The translations under genes and the position numbers were made by a program. A stretch of 64,000 bases of DNA from contig JANXDC010000015.1 in the NCBI GenBank assembly GCA_025059945.1, positions 62,001 through 126,000 on the forward strand. Reading direction: 5' to 3'. This document shows, piece by piece, positions 1 through 7,165 of the stretch (its first letter is position 1; each line of letters starts with the position of its first letter). The notes under the pieces were generated by a model. It searched no databases. It worked only from the letters and a program-made list of their open reading frames with translations, and was not told the origin of the DNA. The DNA comes from Bacteroidota bacterium (lineage in GTDB: Bacteria > Bacteroidota > Rhodothermia > JANXDC01).

Positions 1-598
1 ACGGGGATTCCGTCTGGGCCACCAAAATCCCGTCCGCGCCCAAAATCCGCGCCACATCCCGATAAAAGGCCTCCCCGAATAGGCCTTCGGCGATGCCAAT
101 GGGATCTGTCGAATCCACGATGACGACGTCGTAAAAACTCGAGGGAGCCTGGCGCGCGAAGGCCACCCCGTCGGCCAGATGCAGACGCAATCGGGGATCA
201 TCGAAAGCGCAGGCGAGGTTGGGGAAAAAAGCGCGCGCTGCCTCTACGACTGCGGCATCTATCTCGACCAGATCCACTTGCTCCACCTCGGGATGCCGCA
301 GCACCTCCCGCACCGTTCCTCCATCCCCACCTCCTACGACGAGCACCCGACGAGGAGCCTCTAGCAAGCAGAGCGCGGGGTGACTGATCATCTCATGGTA
401 GATGAACTCATCGCGTTCCGTAAGCATCACAAGCCCATCTAGGGTGAGGATCCGCCCAAAGGCGTCGGTCTGCCAGACCTGCACCTGTTGATACGGGCTG
501 CGCCGGCTGTAAAGCAGCTCTTCGACTCCGAAGGTCTGCCCCGTACGACCTTCCCAGTACTCGGTGTACTGGATTTGATGAAACTTCGCCGTGCTCAT
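1..598 (-). CDS. speE: Spermidine synthase, C-terminus cut by window edge
   Basis: Aminopropyltransferase that moves the aminopropyl group of decarboxylated S-adenosylmethionine onto putrescine to make spermidine in the cytoplasm. The visible 199 residues begin MSTAKFHQIQYTEYWEGRTG. They contain the GGGDGGTVREVL nucleotide-binding loop, the acidic DLVEIDAAV strand that binds the cofactor, the VDSTDPIG active-site loop and a terminal TESP, all typical of the family. The ATG at 598 follows a GGGGA tract. The gene lies 79 bp downstream of speD, which supplies its substrate, so the two form one operon. The final part of the protein (roughly 80-100 residues in typical homologues) is outside the window. 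Confidence 0.95.
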   Translation of the reverse strand, partial: MSTAKFHQIQYTEYWEGRTGQTFGVEELLYSRRSPYQQVQVWQTDAFGRILTLDGLVMLTERDEFIYHEMISHPALCLLEAPRRVLVVGGGDGGTVREVLRHPEVEQVDLVEIDAAVVEAARAFFPNLACAFDDPRLRLHLADGVAFARQAPSSFYDVVIVDSTDPIGIAEGLFGEAFYRDVARILGADGILVAQTESP

Positions 599-619
599 GG
601 TTTTTCCCCGGCATAAGGG

Positions 620-655
620 AAAAAACACCAGGGGGGCGGAAAGAAGCCGCCCCCC
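620..655 (-). terminator. GC-rich hairpin with T-run between speD and speE
   Basis: On the minus strand a 9-bp perfect stem (GGGGGGCGG at 631-639 pairing with CCGCCCCCC at 647-655) with a 7-nt loop is followed five bases later by six T residues (620-625). It sits between speD and speE. It could be a partial terminator that lowers speE expression relative to speD, or an mRNA-stabilising structure. Seen directly; function inferred. Confidence 0.5.
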
Positions 656-677
656 AAACGAACGGCGCGCGTTTCCT

Positions 678-1070
678 TCAAGCCATTTGCGCCGCTTCTA
701 CGGGCTTATGGCGCACGGGCTCTGGGAAAAGCCCCCGCTTGAGCTCCATGCTGGATACGCTGCGCGATTGAAACTGCTGTTGCAGATGACGCTGGATCAC
801 CCAGGGATCGATCGTCTCCCCGCAGGTGAAGATGTCCACCGCCGCGTACCCGTATTCGGGCCACGTATGTATGGCGACGTGCGACTCTGCGATCACGACA
901 ACGCCGCTGACGCCGTGAGGGCTGAAGGCATGAAAAGAATCCGCGACAATGGTGGCCTTCGACTGGCGCACGGCTTCGAGTAAAATGGCGCGAATTCGGC
1001 GCTCGTCGTTCAACACCTCCGGGTCGCACTGATAGAACTCGACCAGGATTTGTCTTCCGAGAGCTTGCAT
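678..1070 (-). CDS. speD: S-adenosylmethionine decarboxylase proenzyme
   Basis: Makes decarboxylated S-adenosylmethionine, the aminopropyl donor for spermidine. It is a pyruvoyl enzyme that cleaves itself between Glu62 and Ser63 in AESHVAIHTWPEYGY; Ser63 becomes the pyruvoyl group, with His68 and Cys83 (FTCGE) as the processing and catalytic partners. With the start at 1070 the protein is 130 residues, and these positions coincide with the numbering I recall for the Thermotoga enzyme. That start also has an AAGGAGG site 6 nt upstream, whereas the in-frame GTG at 1091 lies upstream of the ribosome-binding site. First gene of speD-speE, behind a long structured leader. Confidence 0.95.
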   Translation of the reverse strand: MQALGRQILVEFYQCDPEVLNDERRIRAILLEAVRQSKATIVADSFHAFSPHGVSGVVVIAESHVAIHTWPEYGYAAVDIFTCGETIDPWVIQRHLQQQFQSRSVSSMELKRGLFPEPVRHKPVEAAQMA

Positions 1071-1341
1071 CGCTACCCTCCTTGCTCGCACCCCCCGCCT
1101 CTAGGCGGGGTCTAAGATTGCATGTTTTGACGGCTTCTTGAGCCGCCACCCATACAACCGCGGTCCTGGTAGACGAAGGGTAGGGGGGATGCCGGAAGAC
1201 GTTCAGAAGTGAAACGCTTGGCTCACATCCCCTAGGGTCGATCCACCAGCCGCTAGCGCTGCACCGCCTCCCAAGAGGCCGGCGCTGCCAGACACGAACG
1301 GATGCGCTCCTAGGCAGGCAGCCGACCTCCGTTCGGCAGGC
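1071..1341 (-). promoter_or_regulatory. Long structured 5' leader of speD-speE
   Basis: If transcription starts at the promoter at 1348-1376, speD carries an untranslated leader of about 270 nt. I can see several hairpins on the minus strand: an 8-bp CGAACGGA/TCCGTTCG stem with a lower CTGC/GCAG clamp (1296-1340), a CGGCT/AGCCG hairpin near 1130-1146, and a perfect CCCCGCC-TAGA-GGCGGGG hairpin (1093-1110) ending about 10 nt before the AAGGAGG site. No known riboswitch core was recognised. Together with 1342-1460 this accounts for the non-coding stretch between speD and the DUF885 gene. Confidence 0.45.
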
Positions 1342-1347
1342 GCTGCA

Positions 1348-1376
1348 AGTATACAAAAACTTCACATCAAGGGCAA
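1348..1376 (-). promoter_or_regulatory. Putative promoter of speD-speE
   Basis: Minus strand reads TTGCCC (1371-1376), 17 nt, TATACT (1348-1353). Good -10 match and ideal spacing; the downstream TATACTTG also approaches the Bacteroidota TAnnTTTG box. Predicted start near 1341. Confidence 0.45.
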
Positions 1377-1460
1377 TCTAGGGCGTGCTTGCCCGCTAGA
1401 ATGGAGGGGTTGGATATTGCACGTAATCCGTGTAACCCCGGTGAGCATAGGAGTTTGGCC

Positions 1461-3194
1461 GTGGTGATCTGGGTTTTCCTAGCTTGGCTGATAGGAGGGT
1501 CTTCGGATCCACTACGCGCGCTTCTAGATTCCGTTTGGGCCTTTCGGTTACGAGAGGATCCGCTTCTGGCCACTTATCAGGGTTTTGAGCTGGGAGCCGA
1601 TCGGCTGCCCAGCCGGCGGCCGGAGGACTTGGCGCGCTATGCGCGTGCCCTGGATCGCTTCTGGGCGCAGCTTTCCCTGATCGATCGAGCCCAACTAGCG
1701 GCCGAGGAGCGCCTTGCTTACGACGTGCTGCGGCATTGGCTGGAAAACGAGCGGGCCGAACACCGATTCGGCGCCTATCGGATTCCCATCACCTCCGATG
1801 ATGGCTTTCACATCGCCTTTACGCGGCTTCCCCAATGGACGCCGTTTCGTCGCGAACAGGATTACATCTGGTATCTAGCCCGTCTGCGGGCCTTCCCGGA
1901 TTGGGTCCGCCAGCACATCGCCCTTATGCGCGAAGGCATCGCCCGCGGTCAAACGCTTCCGGCCGCTATCCTGGAGGGCTATGAGGTCACCATCGAAGGG
2001 CTTCTGCGACCTGAGCCTGAGCAGACGGTCTTTTTCGCGCCTTTTCGCCGTTTCCCGGCCGCCGTACCGCCAGAACGCCAAGAGGCGCTACGGACGGAAG
2101 CGCGACGCGTGATTCGGGATTCCGTGCAGTATGGATATCGGCTGTTTTTGGAGTTTTTTACCCGGGAGTACCGCCCCAAAGCCCGACGCACCATCGGCAT
2201 ATCGAGCGTGCCCGGAGGGCGAGAGTATTATGCACACCTGGTACGTTACTACACTACTTTACCCTTGAGCCCTGAAGAAGTACACCGAATCGGTCTGGAA
2301 GAAGTACGCCGCATCCGGGCAGAGATGGATTCCGTCATGCGGCAGACGGGCTTTAAGGGGACCTTTGCGGAGTTTCTGGAATTTCTGCGCACCGATCCCC
2401 GTTTCTACGCGCGCACCCCAGAGGAGCTGCTCAAAGAAGCCGCCTGGATCGCCAAACAGATGGATGGCCGCCTGCCGCGGCTGTTTCACGTCCGTTCCCT
2501 GCCCCGGCTGCCTTATGGCGTGGCCCCTGTGCCGGAGCACCTTGCCCCCCGCTACACCGGGGGGCGCTACGTGCCCGCTCCAACCGAAGGCACGGAGGGA
2601 GGCTATTATTGGGTCAACCCGTATCCGCTAAACGGACGCCCCTTGTACGTGCTGGAGGCGCTCACTTTGCATGAGGCCGTGCCCGGTCATCACTTGCAGT
2701 ACGCCCTCCGCCAGGAGCTGACACAGGTGCACCCGTTTGTGCGCTCGATCAGCTTTTCGGCTTTCGGCGAGGGCTGGGCCTTGTACGCCGAGCGCCTGGG
2801 TAAAGAGGTCGGTTTTTACGCCGACCCATACCGGGAGTTTGGAAGGTTAACTTACGAGATGTGGCGCGCCTGTCGGCTTGTGGTCGACACAGGCCTGCAC
2901 GCCATGGGATGGAGTCGAGAGCAGGCCATCGCATTTCTGGCCGAACACACCGCGCTATCCCGACATGAAGTGCAAACGGAAGTAGACCGCTATATCGCCT
3001 GGCCAGGCCAGGCTTTGGCCTACAAAATAGGGGAGCTCAAGATCCGAGAACTGCGGCGCAGAGCCGAAGCGGCCTTGGGGCCCCGTTTTGACGTGCGGGA
3101 TTTTCATGACGTGGTCCTACGCGGCGGCAGCATCCCGCTTCCGACCCTTGAAGAGCGCGTAGAGACCTGGATCCAACAGACTCGCTCCCGATAA
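1461..3194 (+). CDS. DUF885 family putative metallopeptidase
   Basis: Member of the DUF885 family, large and poorly characterised proteins whose hallmark is HExxPGHHxQ, a presumed zinc site. Here HEAVPGHHLQ begins at residue 404 of 577, followed downstream by the conserved GEGWALYAE segment. Start chosen at GTG 1461, which has an AGGAG site 7 nt upstream; it gives a short hydrophobic N-terminus (VIWVFLAWLIGG) that fits a signal peptide or anchor. An upstream in-frame ATG at 1389 gives an N-terminus with no such feature. Ends 11 bp before the next gene, so probably heads a three-gene operon. Family assignment is firm; substrate unknown. Confidence 0.85.
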   Translation: MVIWVFLAWLIGGSSDPLRALLDSVWAFRLREDPLLATYQGFELGADRLPSRRPEDLARYARALDRFWAQLSLIDRAQLAAEERLAYDVLRHWLENERAEHRFGAYRIPITSDDGFHIAFTRLPQWTPFRREQDYIWYLARLRAFPDWVRQHIALMREGIARGQTLPAAILEGYEVTIEGLLRPEPEQTVFFAPFRRFPAAVPPERQEALRTEARRVIRDSVQYGYRLFLEFFTREYRPKARRTIGISSVPGGREYYAHLVRYYTTLPLSPEEVHRIGLEEVRRIRAEMDSVMRQTGFKGTFAEFLEFLRTDPRFYARTPEELLKEAAWIAKQMDGRLPRLFHVRSLPRLPYGVAPVPEHLAPRYTGGRYVPAPTEGTEGGYYWVNPYPLNGRPLYVLEALTLHEAVPGHHLQYALRQELTQVHPFVRSISFSAFGEGWALYAERLGKEVGFYADPYREFGRLTYEMWRACRLVVDTGLHAMGWSREQAIAFLAEHTALSRHEVQTEVDRYIAWPGQALAYKIGELKIRELRRRAEAALGPRFDVRDFHDVVLRGGSIPLPTLEERVETWIQQTRSR

Positions 3195-3205
3195 CAAGCT
3201 CGCCG

Positions 3206-3751
3206 ATGCGATCCCTGGTAAACATATCCCGGCTTCGCCGCATTGCCGGTCTTGGGCTGCTCGCACACGTGCTGCTCTCCCTGGTAGGCTGCTCAGGACC
3301 CGAAGAGCGCCTTCGGCGCATCGAGACCCTGCGCGTGGCGCTCTCCGAGCGGCCCGCGGATCGCGGAGTGGCCGACTCTTTGGCGCGTGAGGCGATGGCC
3401 TTCGTTGAGCGCTACCCCCAACATGCTCGAGCCCCCGAAATGCTGTTCTTGGCTGCCCAGCTCTATGGGGGGCTATTAGATCGCCCAGCAGAGGCCATCG
3501 GCCTACATGAACGCTTACTGGAACGCTATCCCCACTCGCCTCAGGCGGAAAACGCCCTGTTTATGATCGGCTACCTGGCCCATAACGCCTTAGGTGACAC
3601 CGCCCGGGCTCGCAGAGTATACGAGGCCTTTCTGGCTCGGTACCCGGATAGCGACTTGGCCTCTGGCGTGCGCTTTGAGCTGCGCACGCTGGGTAAATCG
3701 CTTGATAGTTTATTGCAAACGATTCCGGGGCTATCGGACTCAACCCCATGA
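3206..3751 (+). CDS. TPR-repeat lipoprotein, YbgF/CpoB-like
   Basis: 181 residues. The N-terminus has basic residues, a hydrophobic stretch and the lipobox LVGC with Cys29, so it should be a lipid-anchored envelope protein. The remainder is helical with tetratricopeptide-like units (RYPQHARAPEMLFLAAQLY, RYPHSPQAENALFMIGYLA, RYPDSDLASGVRFELRTLG), each built around RYP as in tol-pal YbgF/CpoB proteins. It probably mediates protein contacts in the periplasm. Its last codons overlap the start of the DUF58 gene by 4 bp (ATGA), implying translational coupling. A specific function cannot be read from sequence. Confidence 0.8.
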   Translation: MRSLVNISRLRRIAGLGLLAHVLLSLVGCSGPEERLRRIETLRVALSERPADRGVADSLAREAMAFVERYPQHARAPEMLFLAAQLYGGLLDRPAEAIGLHERLLERYPHSPQAENALFMIGYLAHNALGDTARARRVYEAFLARYPDSDLASGVRFELRTLGKSLDSLLQTIPGLSDSTP

Positions 3752-4674
3752 GCGATGATGCGCGCGCCATATTGAACCCGCGCTTAGCGAGCCGCATCAA
3801 AAGCTTTGAGCTTCGGGCGCGTCTGATCGTTGAGGGCTTCATCACAGGCCTGCATCGCAGCCCCTATCATGGCTTTTCGGTCGAATTCGCCGAACATCGG
3901 GCCTATCATCCGGGCGATGAACTGCGCTACGTGGACTGGAAGGTGTACGGTAAATCCGACCGCTTCTACGTCAAGCAGTACTTGGAAGAGACCAACGTGC
4001 GCGCCTACGTGGTGCTGGATACGAGCAGCTCGATGCGCTATCGGCAGCGCGCGGCGCTCTCTAAACTCGCCTATGGGGTTCACGTAGCCGCCGCCCTGCA
4101 TTATCTGATGCTCCTGCAGCGGGATGCGGCGGGGCTGGTGCTCTTTGATGAGGCGATTCACGGGTGGCTTCCGGCCCGCTCGGCCCCCGGCTATCGACGT
4201 TTGCTCCTGAGCCGGCTGGAGGCGCTGCTTCGAGAGGCACCCCCAGAGGAGCGCCGGCGGACCGCGGCCGCCGCCGCGTTACACGAAGTGGCCGAACGGC
4301 TTCGACGTCGAAGCCTCGTGATCGTGATCACAGACCTGCTAGAAGACGACCCCGACTCACTTTGGGCCGCACTGCGCCATCTGCGCTACCGCAAGCACGA
4401 GGTGATCTTGTTTCACGTTCTGGAGGCGGCAACCGAGCGCCGGCTGGAGTTTCCCCATCAGCCCGTGATCTTTGAGGACATGGAAACGGGCGAGACGATC
4501 GCGTTGGAGCCGGGCGCGTTGCGGCGCGCCTATCAGGAGGCGATGGAGGGCTTTCTGGAGGCCTTTCGGCGGCGCTGCCGCGAAAACCGCATCGATTTTG
4601 TCGAGCTGGACACGGCTACGCCTTACGACGTGGCCCTATTGCACTATCTAGGCAAGCGCGGCAAGCTCTATTGA
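3748..4674 (+). CDS. DUF58 domain protein (von Willebrand A-like fold)
   Basis: 308 residues. It carries the DUF58 signature YHPGDELRYVDWKVYGKSD (from about residue 51) followed by VVLDTSSSM, a DxSxS motif like the metal-ion site of von Willebrand A domains. DUF58 proteins are commonly encoded with MoxR-type AAA ATPases and are thought to act as chaperone partners. No MoxR gene lies in this window; the neighbours are a TPR lipoprotein (4-bp overlap) and the DUF885 peptidase. Its 3' end overlaps by 7 bp the stop region of the convergent sulfite-oxidase-like gene. Confidence 0.85.
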   Translation: MSDDARAILNPRLASRIKSFELRARLIVEGFITGLHRSPYHGFSVEFAEHRAYHPGDELRYVDWKVYGKSDRFYVKQYLEETNVRAYVVLDTSSSMRYRQRAALSKLAYGVHVAAALHYLMLLQRDAAGLVLFDEAIHGWLPARSAPGYRRLLLSRLEALLREAPPEERRRTAAAAALHEVAERLRRRSLVIVITDLLEDDPDSLWAALRHLRYRKHEVILFHVLEAATERRLEFPHQPVIFEDMETGETIALEPGALRRAYQEAMEGFLEAFRRRCRENRIDFVELDTATPYDVALLHYLGKRGKLY

Positions 4675-5330
4675 CCCTTGCTGGGCCGCTCCAGGCGGCT
4701 AATTCGCTGCCGCCACGCAGAGCGCACGCGTTCAAGGGGCTCCCCATAGCGCTGCTCCTGCCACGGGTCGCCGATCAGGTGATAGCCCCGCTCCTCCCAG
4801 AAACCGGCCTGCATCTCCGTCTGCAGCTCCAGGCCGCAGAGGTATTTGGCGCTCTTCCAGGCGTATAGCTGCGGCACCAAAAGCCGCACCGGAGCGCCGT
4901 GCTCGGGGCTTAGGGGGGCGCCATTGAGCGTGTCGGCCAGCAGCGCATCTTCCTCCCACAGATACTCCAAGGGCACGTTCGTAGTATACCCCTCTAGCCC
5001 ATGGGCCATCACCTGCACGGCTCCCGGCCAGGGCTGGGCGCGCTCTAAAATGAGCCGAACGGGTACCCCTTCCCAGCGCAGCGCCCGCTTGGACCAACCC
5101 GTAACGCAATGAAAGTCGGCCACCACCTCCACACGAGGTAGCCCCTTGAACGCCTCCCAGCTGAGCTCAAAAGGATTATCGCAGGCGCCCCAAATGCGCA
5201 GCCGGTAGCTGCTCGGATCGAAGCGGGGCCGATTCGGGGTAATGTCGTATATGGGGAAGGTATCTATGTACCGCTGTCCCGGGGGTGCGGGGCGGCGCAA
5301 AGTGGGGCTTTCGAGGTGTAGGGGCTTCAT
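4668..5330 (-). CDS. Sulfite-oxidase-like molybdopterin oxidoreductase (YuiH type)
   Basis: 220 residues resembling the molybdopterin-binding domain of sulfite oxidases. The motif DFHCVTGWS places Cys75 as the likely molybdenum ligand, with LRIWGACDNPFELSW before it and the conserved RLLVPQLYAWKSAKYL after it. There is no signal peptide or twin-arginine motif and no haem or dimerisation domain, unlike periplasmic MsrP, so it is probably a cytoplasmic single-domain enzyme of unknown substrate. moeA (22.4 kb) and mogA (37.5 kb) elsewhere in the window fit a Moco-using cell. Start ATG overlaps the upstream stop (ATGA), indicating coupling. Confidence 0.85.
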   Translation of the reverse strand: MKPLHLESPTLRRPAPPGQRYIDTFPIYDITPNRPRFDPSSYRLRIWGACDNPFELSWEAFKGLPRVEVVADFHCVTGWSKRALRWEGVPVRLILERAQPWPGAVQVMAHGLEGYTTNVPLEYLWEEDALLADTLNGAPLSPEHGAPVRLLVPQLYAWKSAKYLCGLELQTEMQAGFWEERGYHLIGDPWQEQRYGEPLERVRSAWRQRISRLERPSKGQ

Positions 5331-6289
5331 GGGGCTACTTCCGCCGGAGGATAGCGTAGAGGGGGCAGCAAGGATTCAATCCATTTTCGCCGGGGCTCCA
5401 ACCAAGGGGGCAGAATCAAGCGCTCCCCAAGATGATCGGGATCCTCGTCTATAGCAAAACCCGGACCATCCGTGGCCAACTCGAAAAGCACACCGCCGGG
5501 TTCGCGAAAGTACACGGACCGAAACCAGAACCGATCGATCGGCGGGGTGGGCGAAAGCCCCGACAAGAGCAAGCGCTCCCGCACCGCCTCCTGATGGGCC
5601 GCGTCCACCACGCGCCAGGCCAGATGATGCACCGTGCCCACCCCCCAACGGCCCGAAGCCGCTTCGGGCCGAACCTGCACGTCCAAGTACCCTCCTGCTG
5701 GATCTTCAGGGGAACGAAACCGCATCCAGGCGCCATCGCTGGCCGAGCGCTCAAAGCCGAAGCCCTCCACCAGCAGCCGGGCCGTGGGTTCTAGCGTGCG
5801 CACCCAGATGCGCGCCGCATGCAGGCCTCGGATCTGCCATGCCGCAGGCACAGGGCTTTCGAGCCAGGGGTTAAAGGGGCGCTCCGCAACAGAGGCCGCC
5901 TCCACTAGCGCTAAGCGCAGCCCGTGCGGATCGGAGAAGGGCAGTTCGCGCTCGCCAAAGCGCTCTTGTGGGGCCTCGGTGGCCACTCCATAACGATGCA
6001 AGCGCTCCTGCCAATAGGCTAGCGCTCCAGGGGGCACAGCCAGGGCCACTTCCACGCTCAAACCCGCACCCAGCCGCCCCGGGGGCATATCCTGCCAAGG
6101 GAAAAAGGTGAGCTCCGTTCCCGGGTGGCCCTCTGCGTCCGCATAGAACAAATGATACACGCCGGGATCATCCTGGTTTACGCTGCGCTTGACCAGGCGC
6201 AGCCCCAGGATCCCCACATAAAAATCCAGGTTCTCCTGGGCCGGGCCCGAGATGGCCGTTACGTGATGCAATCCCCCTACCGGTCTCAT
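5327..6289 (-). CDS. VOC-family ring-cleaving dioxygenase (MhqO/LinE-like)
   Basis: 320 residues with two tandem vicinal-oxygen-chelate halves. The first starts at GLHHVTAISGPAQENLDFYV (residue 5), the second near IRGLHAARIWVRTLEPTARL (about 153). The repeats and overall length match bacterial MhqO/LinE-type proteins that open hydroquinone or catechol rings using Fe(II). Candidate metal ligands are His9 (second His of HHVT), His222 in GTVHHLAWRV and the Glu of GGVLFELATDGPGF. The substrate may be a quinone or aromatic pollutant, or an endogenous compound; sequence alone does not decide. Overlaps the downstream sulfite-oxidase-like gene by 4 bp. Confidence 0.85.
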   Translation of the reverse strand: MRPVGGLHHVTAISGPAQENLDFYVGILGLRLVKRSVNQDDPGVYHLFYADAEGHPGTELTFFPWQDMPPGRLGAGLSVEVALAVPPGALAYWQERLHRYGVATEAPQERFGERELPFSDPHGLRLALVEAASVAERPFNPWLESPVPAAWQIRGLHAARIWVRTLEPTARLLVEGFGFERSASDGAWMRFRSPEDPAGGYLDVQVRPEAASGRWGVGTVHHLAWRVVDAAHQEAVRERLLLSGLSPTPPIDRFWFRSVYFREPGGVLFELATDGPGFAIDEDPDHLGERLILPPWLEPRRKWIESLLPPLRYPPAEVAP

Positions 6290-6354
6290 GGCGTTCTTCC
6301 CGAAGTACCCTCCAGGCCTATAATGCCTCCGGGGGGATCTGCGGTTCCCGGGCT

Positions 6355-7161
6355 TTACCAGCGCACCAGGTGCACGTTGGGCAGCACGCGGCCTAGGAAG
6401 CGTTCCCCAAGCGTGCGGAACCGAAGCGGCACGTCCGTTACGTAGAACTCATATCGGGGCGGATGGCGGGAGGGGTTAAGCAGGCGCATTTCCTGCAGCA
6501 GCCCGGCGACGCGCTCGGCCATCGCCTCCGCGGAATCGACCAGTTGCACCTCTGGCCCCATTACCTCCTGCAGCAGGGGCTTTAGCAACGGGTAATGCGT
6601 GCACCCGAGCACGAGCGTGTCGACGCGCGCCGCCAGCACGGGCCGCAGGTATTCCTGGGCGACCATGCGGGTCACCGGGTGATCCAGCCATCCCTCCTCG
6701 ACCAGAGGCACAAAGAGCGGACAGGCCTGCGAAAAAAGCCGCACCTCGGGATCCAGGCTGTGTATGGCACGCGCGTAGGCGTTGCTGTTTACCGTGGCCG
6801 GTGTGCCGATTACGGCCACCCGCTTTGTGCGCGTAACGGCCACGGCCATGCGGGCTCCGGCCTCGATCACGTCCAGAACGGGAACAGGGGAGAGCTCATC
6901 CAGTACGGAATAGGCCACCGCGGCGATCGTGTTGCAGGCCACTACGAGCAACTTGACGCCCCGTTCGAGCAGAAAGCTCGCGATTTGGGTCGCATAATGG
7001 GCGATCGTCTCCACGGACTTCACCCCGTAGGGCACGCGCGCGGTGTCGCCGAAGTAGAGCAGATGCTCAAAGGGCAGCCGATCCATGAGGGCCCGCATCA
7101 CGGTCAGGCCCCCGATGCCGGAATCGAACACCCCGATGGGGCTTTCAGGATGCAGGTGCAT
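6355..7161 (-). CDS. murI: Glutamate racemase
   Basis: Converts L-glutamate to D-glutamate for peptidoglycan. 268 residues, the usual length. Key features: VFDSGIGGLTV (Asp13, Ser14), the first catalytic cysteine Cys76 in VACNTIAAVAY, the second Cys187 in LGCTHYPLL, and the GDTARVPYG loop. It follows the lamin-tail gene by 4 bp on the same strand and so is probably co-transcribed with it. No substrate-site changes noted. Confidence 0.96.
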   Translation of the reverse strand: MHLHPESPIGVFDSGIGGLTVMRALMDRLPFEHLLYFGDTARVPYGVKSVETIAHYATQIASFLLERGVKLLVVACNTIAAVAYSVLDELSPVPVLDVIEAGARMAVAVTRTKRVAVIGTPATVNSNAYARAIHSLDPEVRLFSQACPLFVPLVEEGWLDHPVTRMVAQEYLRPVLAARVDTLVLGCTHYPLLKPLLQEVMGPEVQLVDSAEAMAERVAGLLQEMRLLNPSRHPPRYEFYVTDVPLRFRTLGERFLGRVLPNVHLVRW

Positions 7162-7165
7162 AGGC

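Noticed and set aside
706-1365. Minus-strand frame of 219 codons overlapping speD
   Set aside because: It overlaps the well-supported speD in another frame, contains the predicted promoter and leader of speD, and its translation has no recognisable motif.
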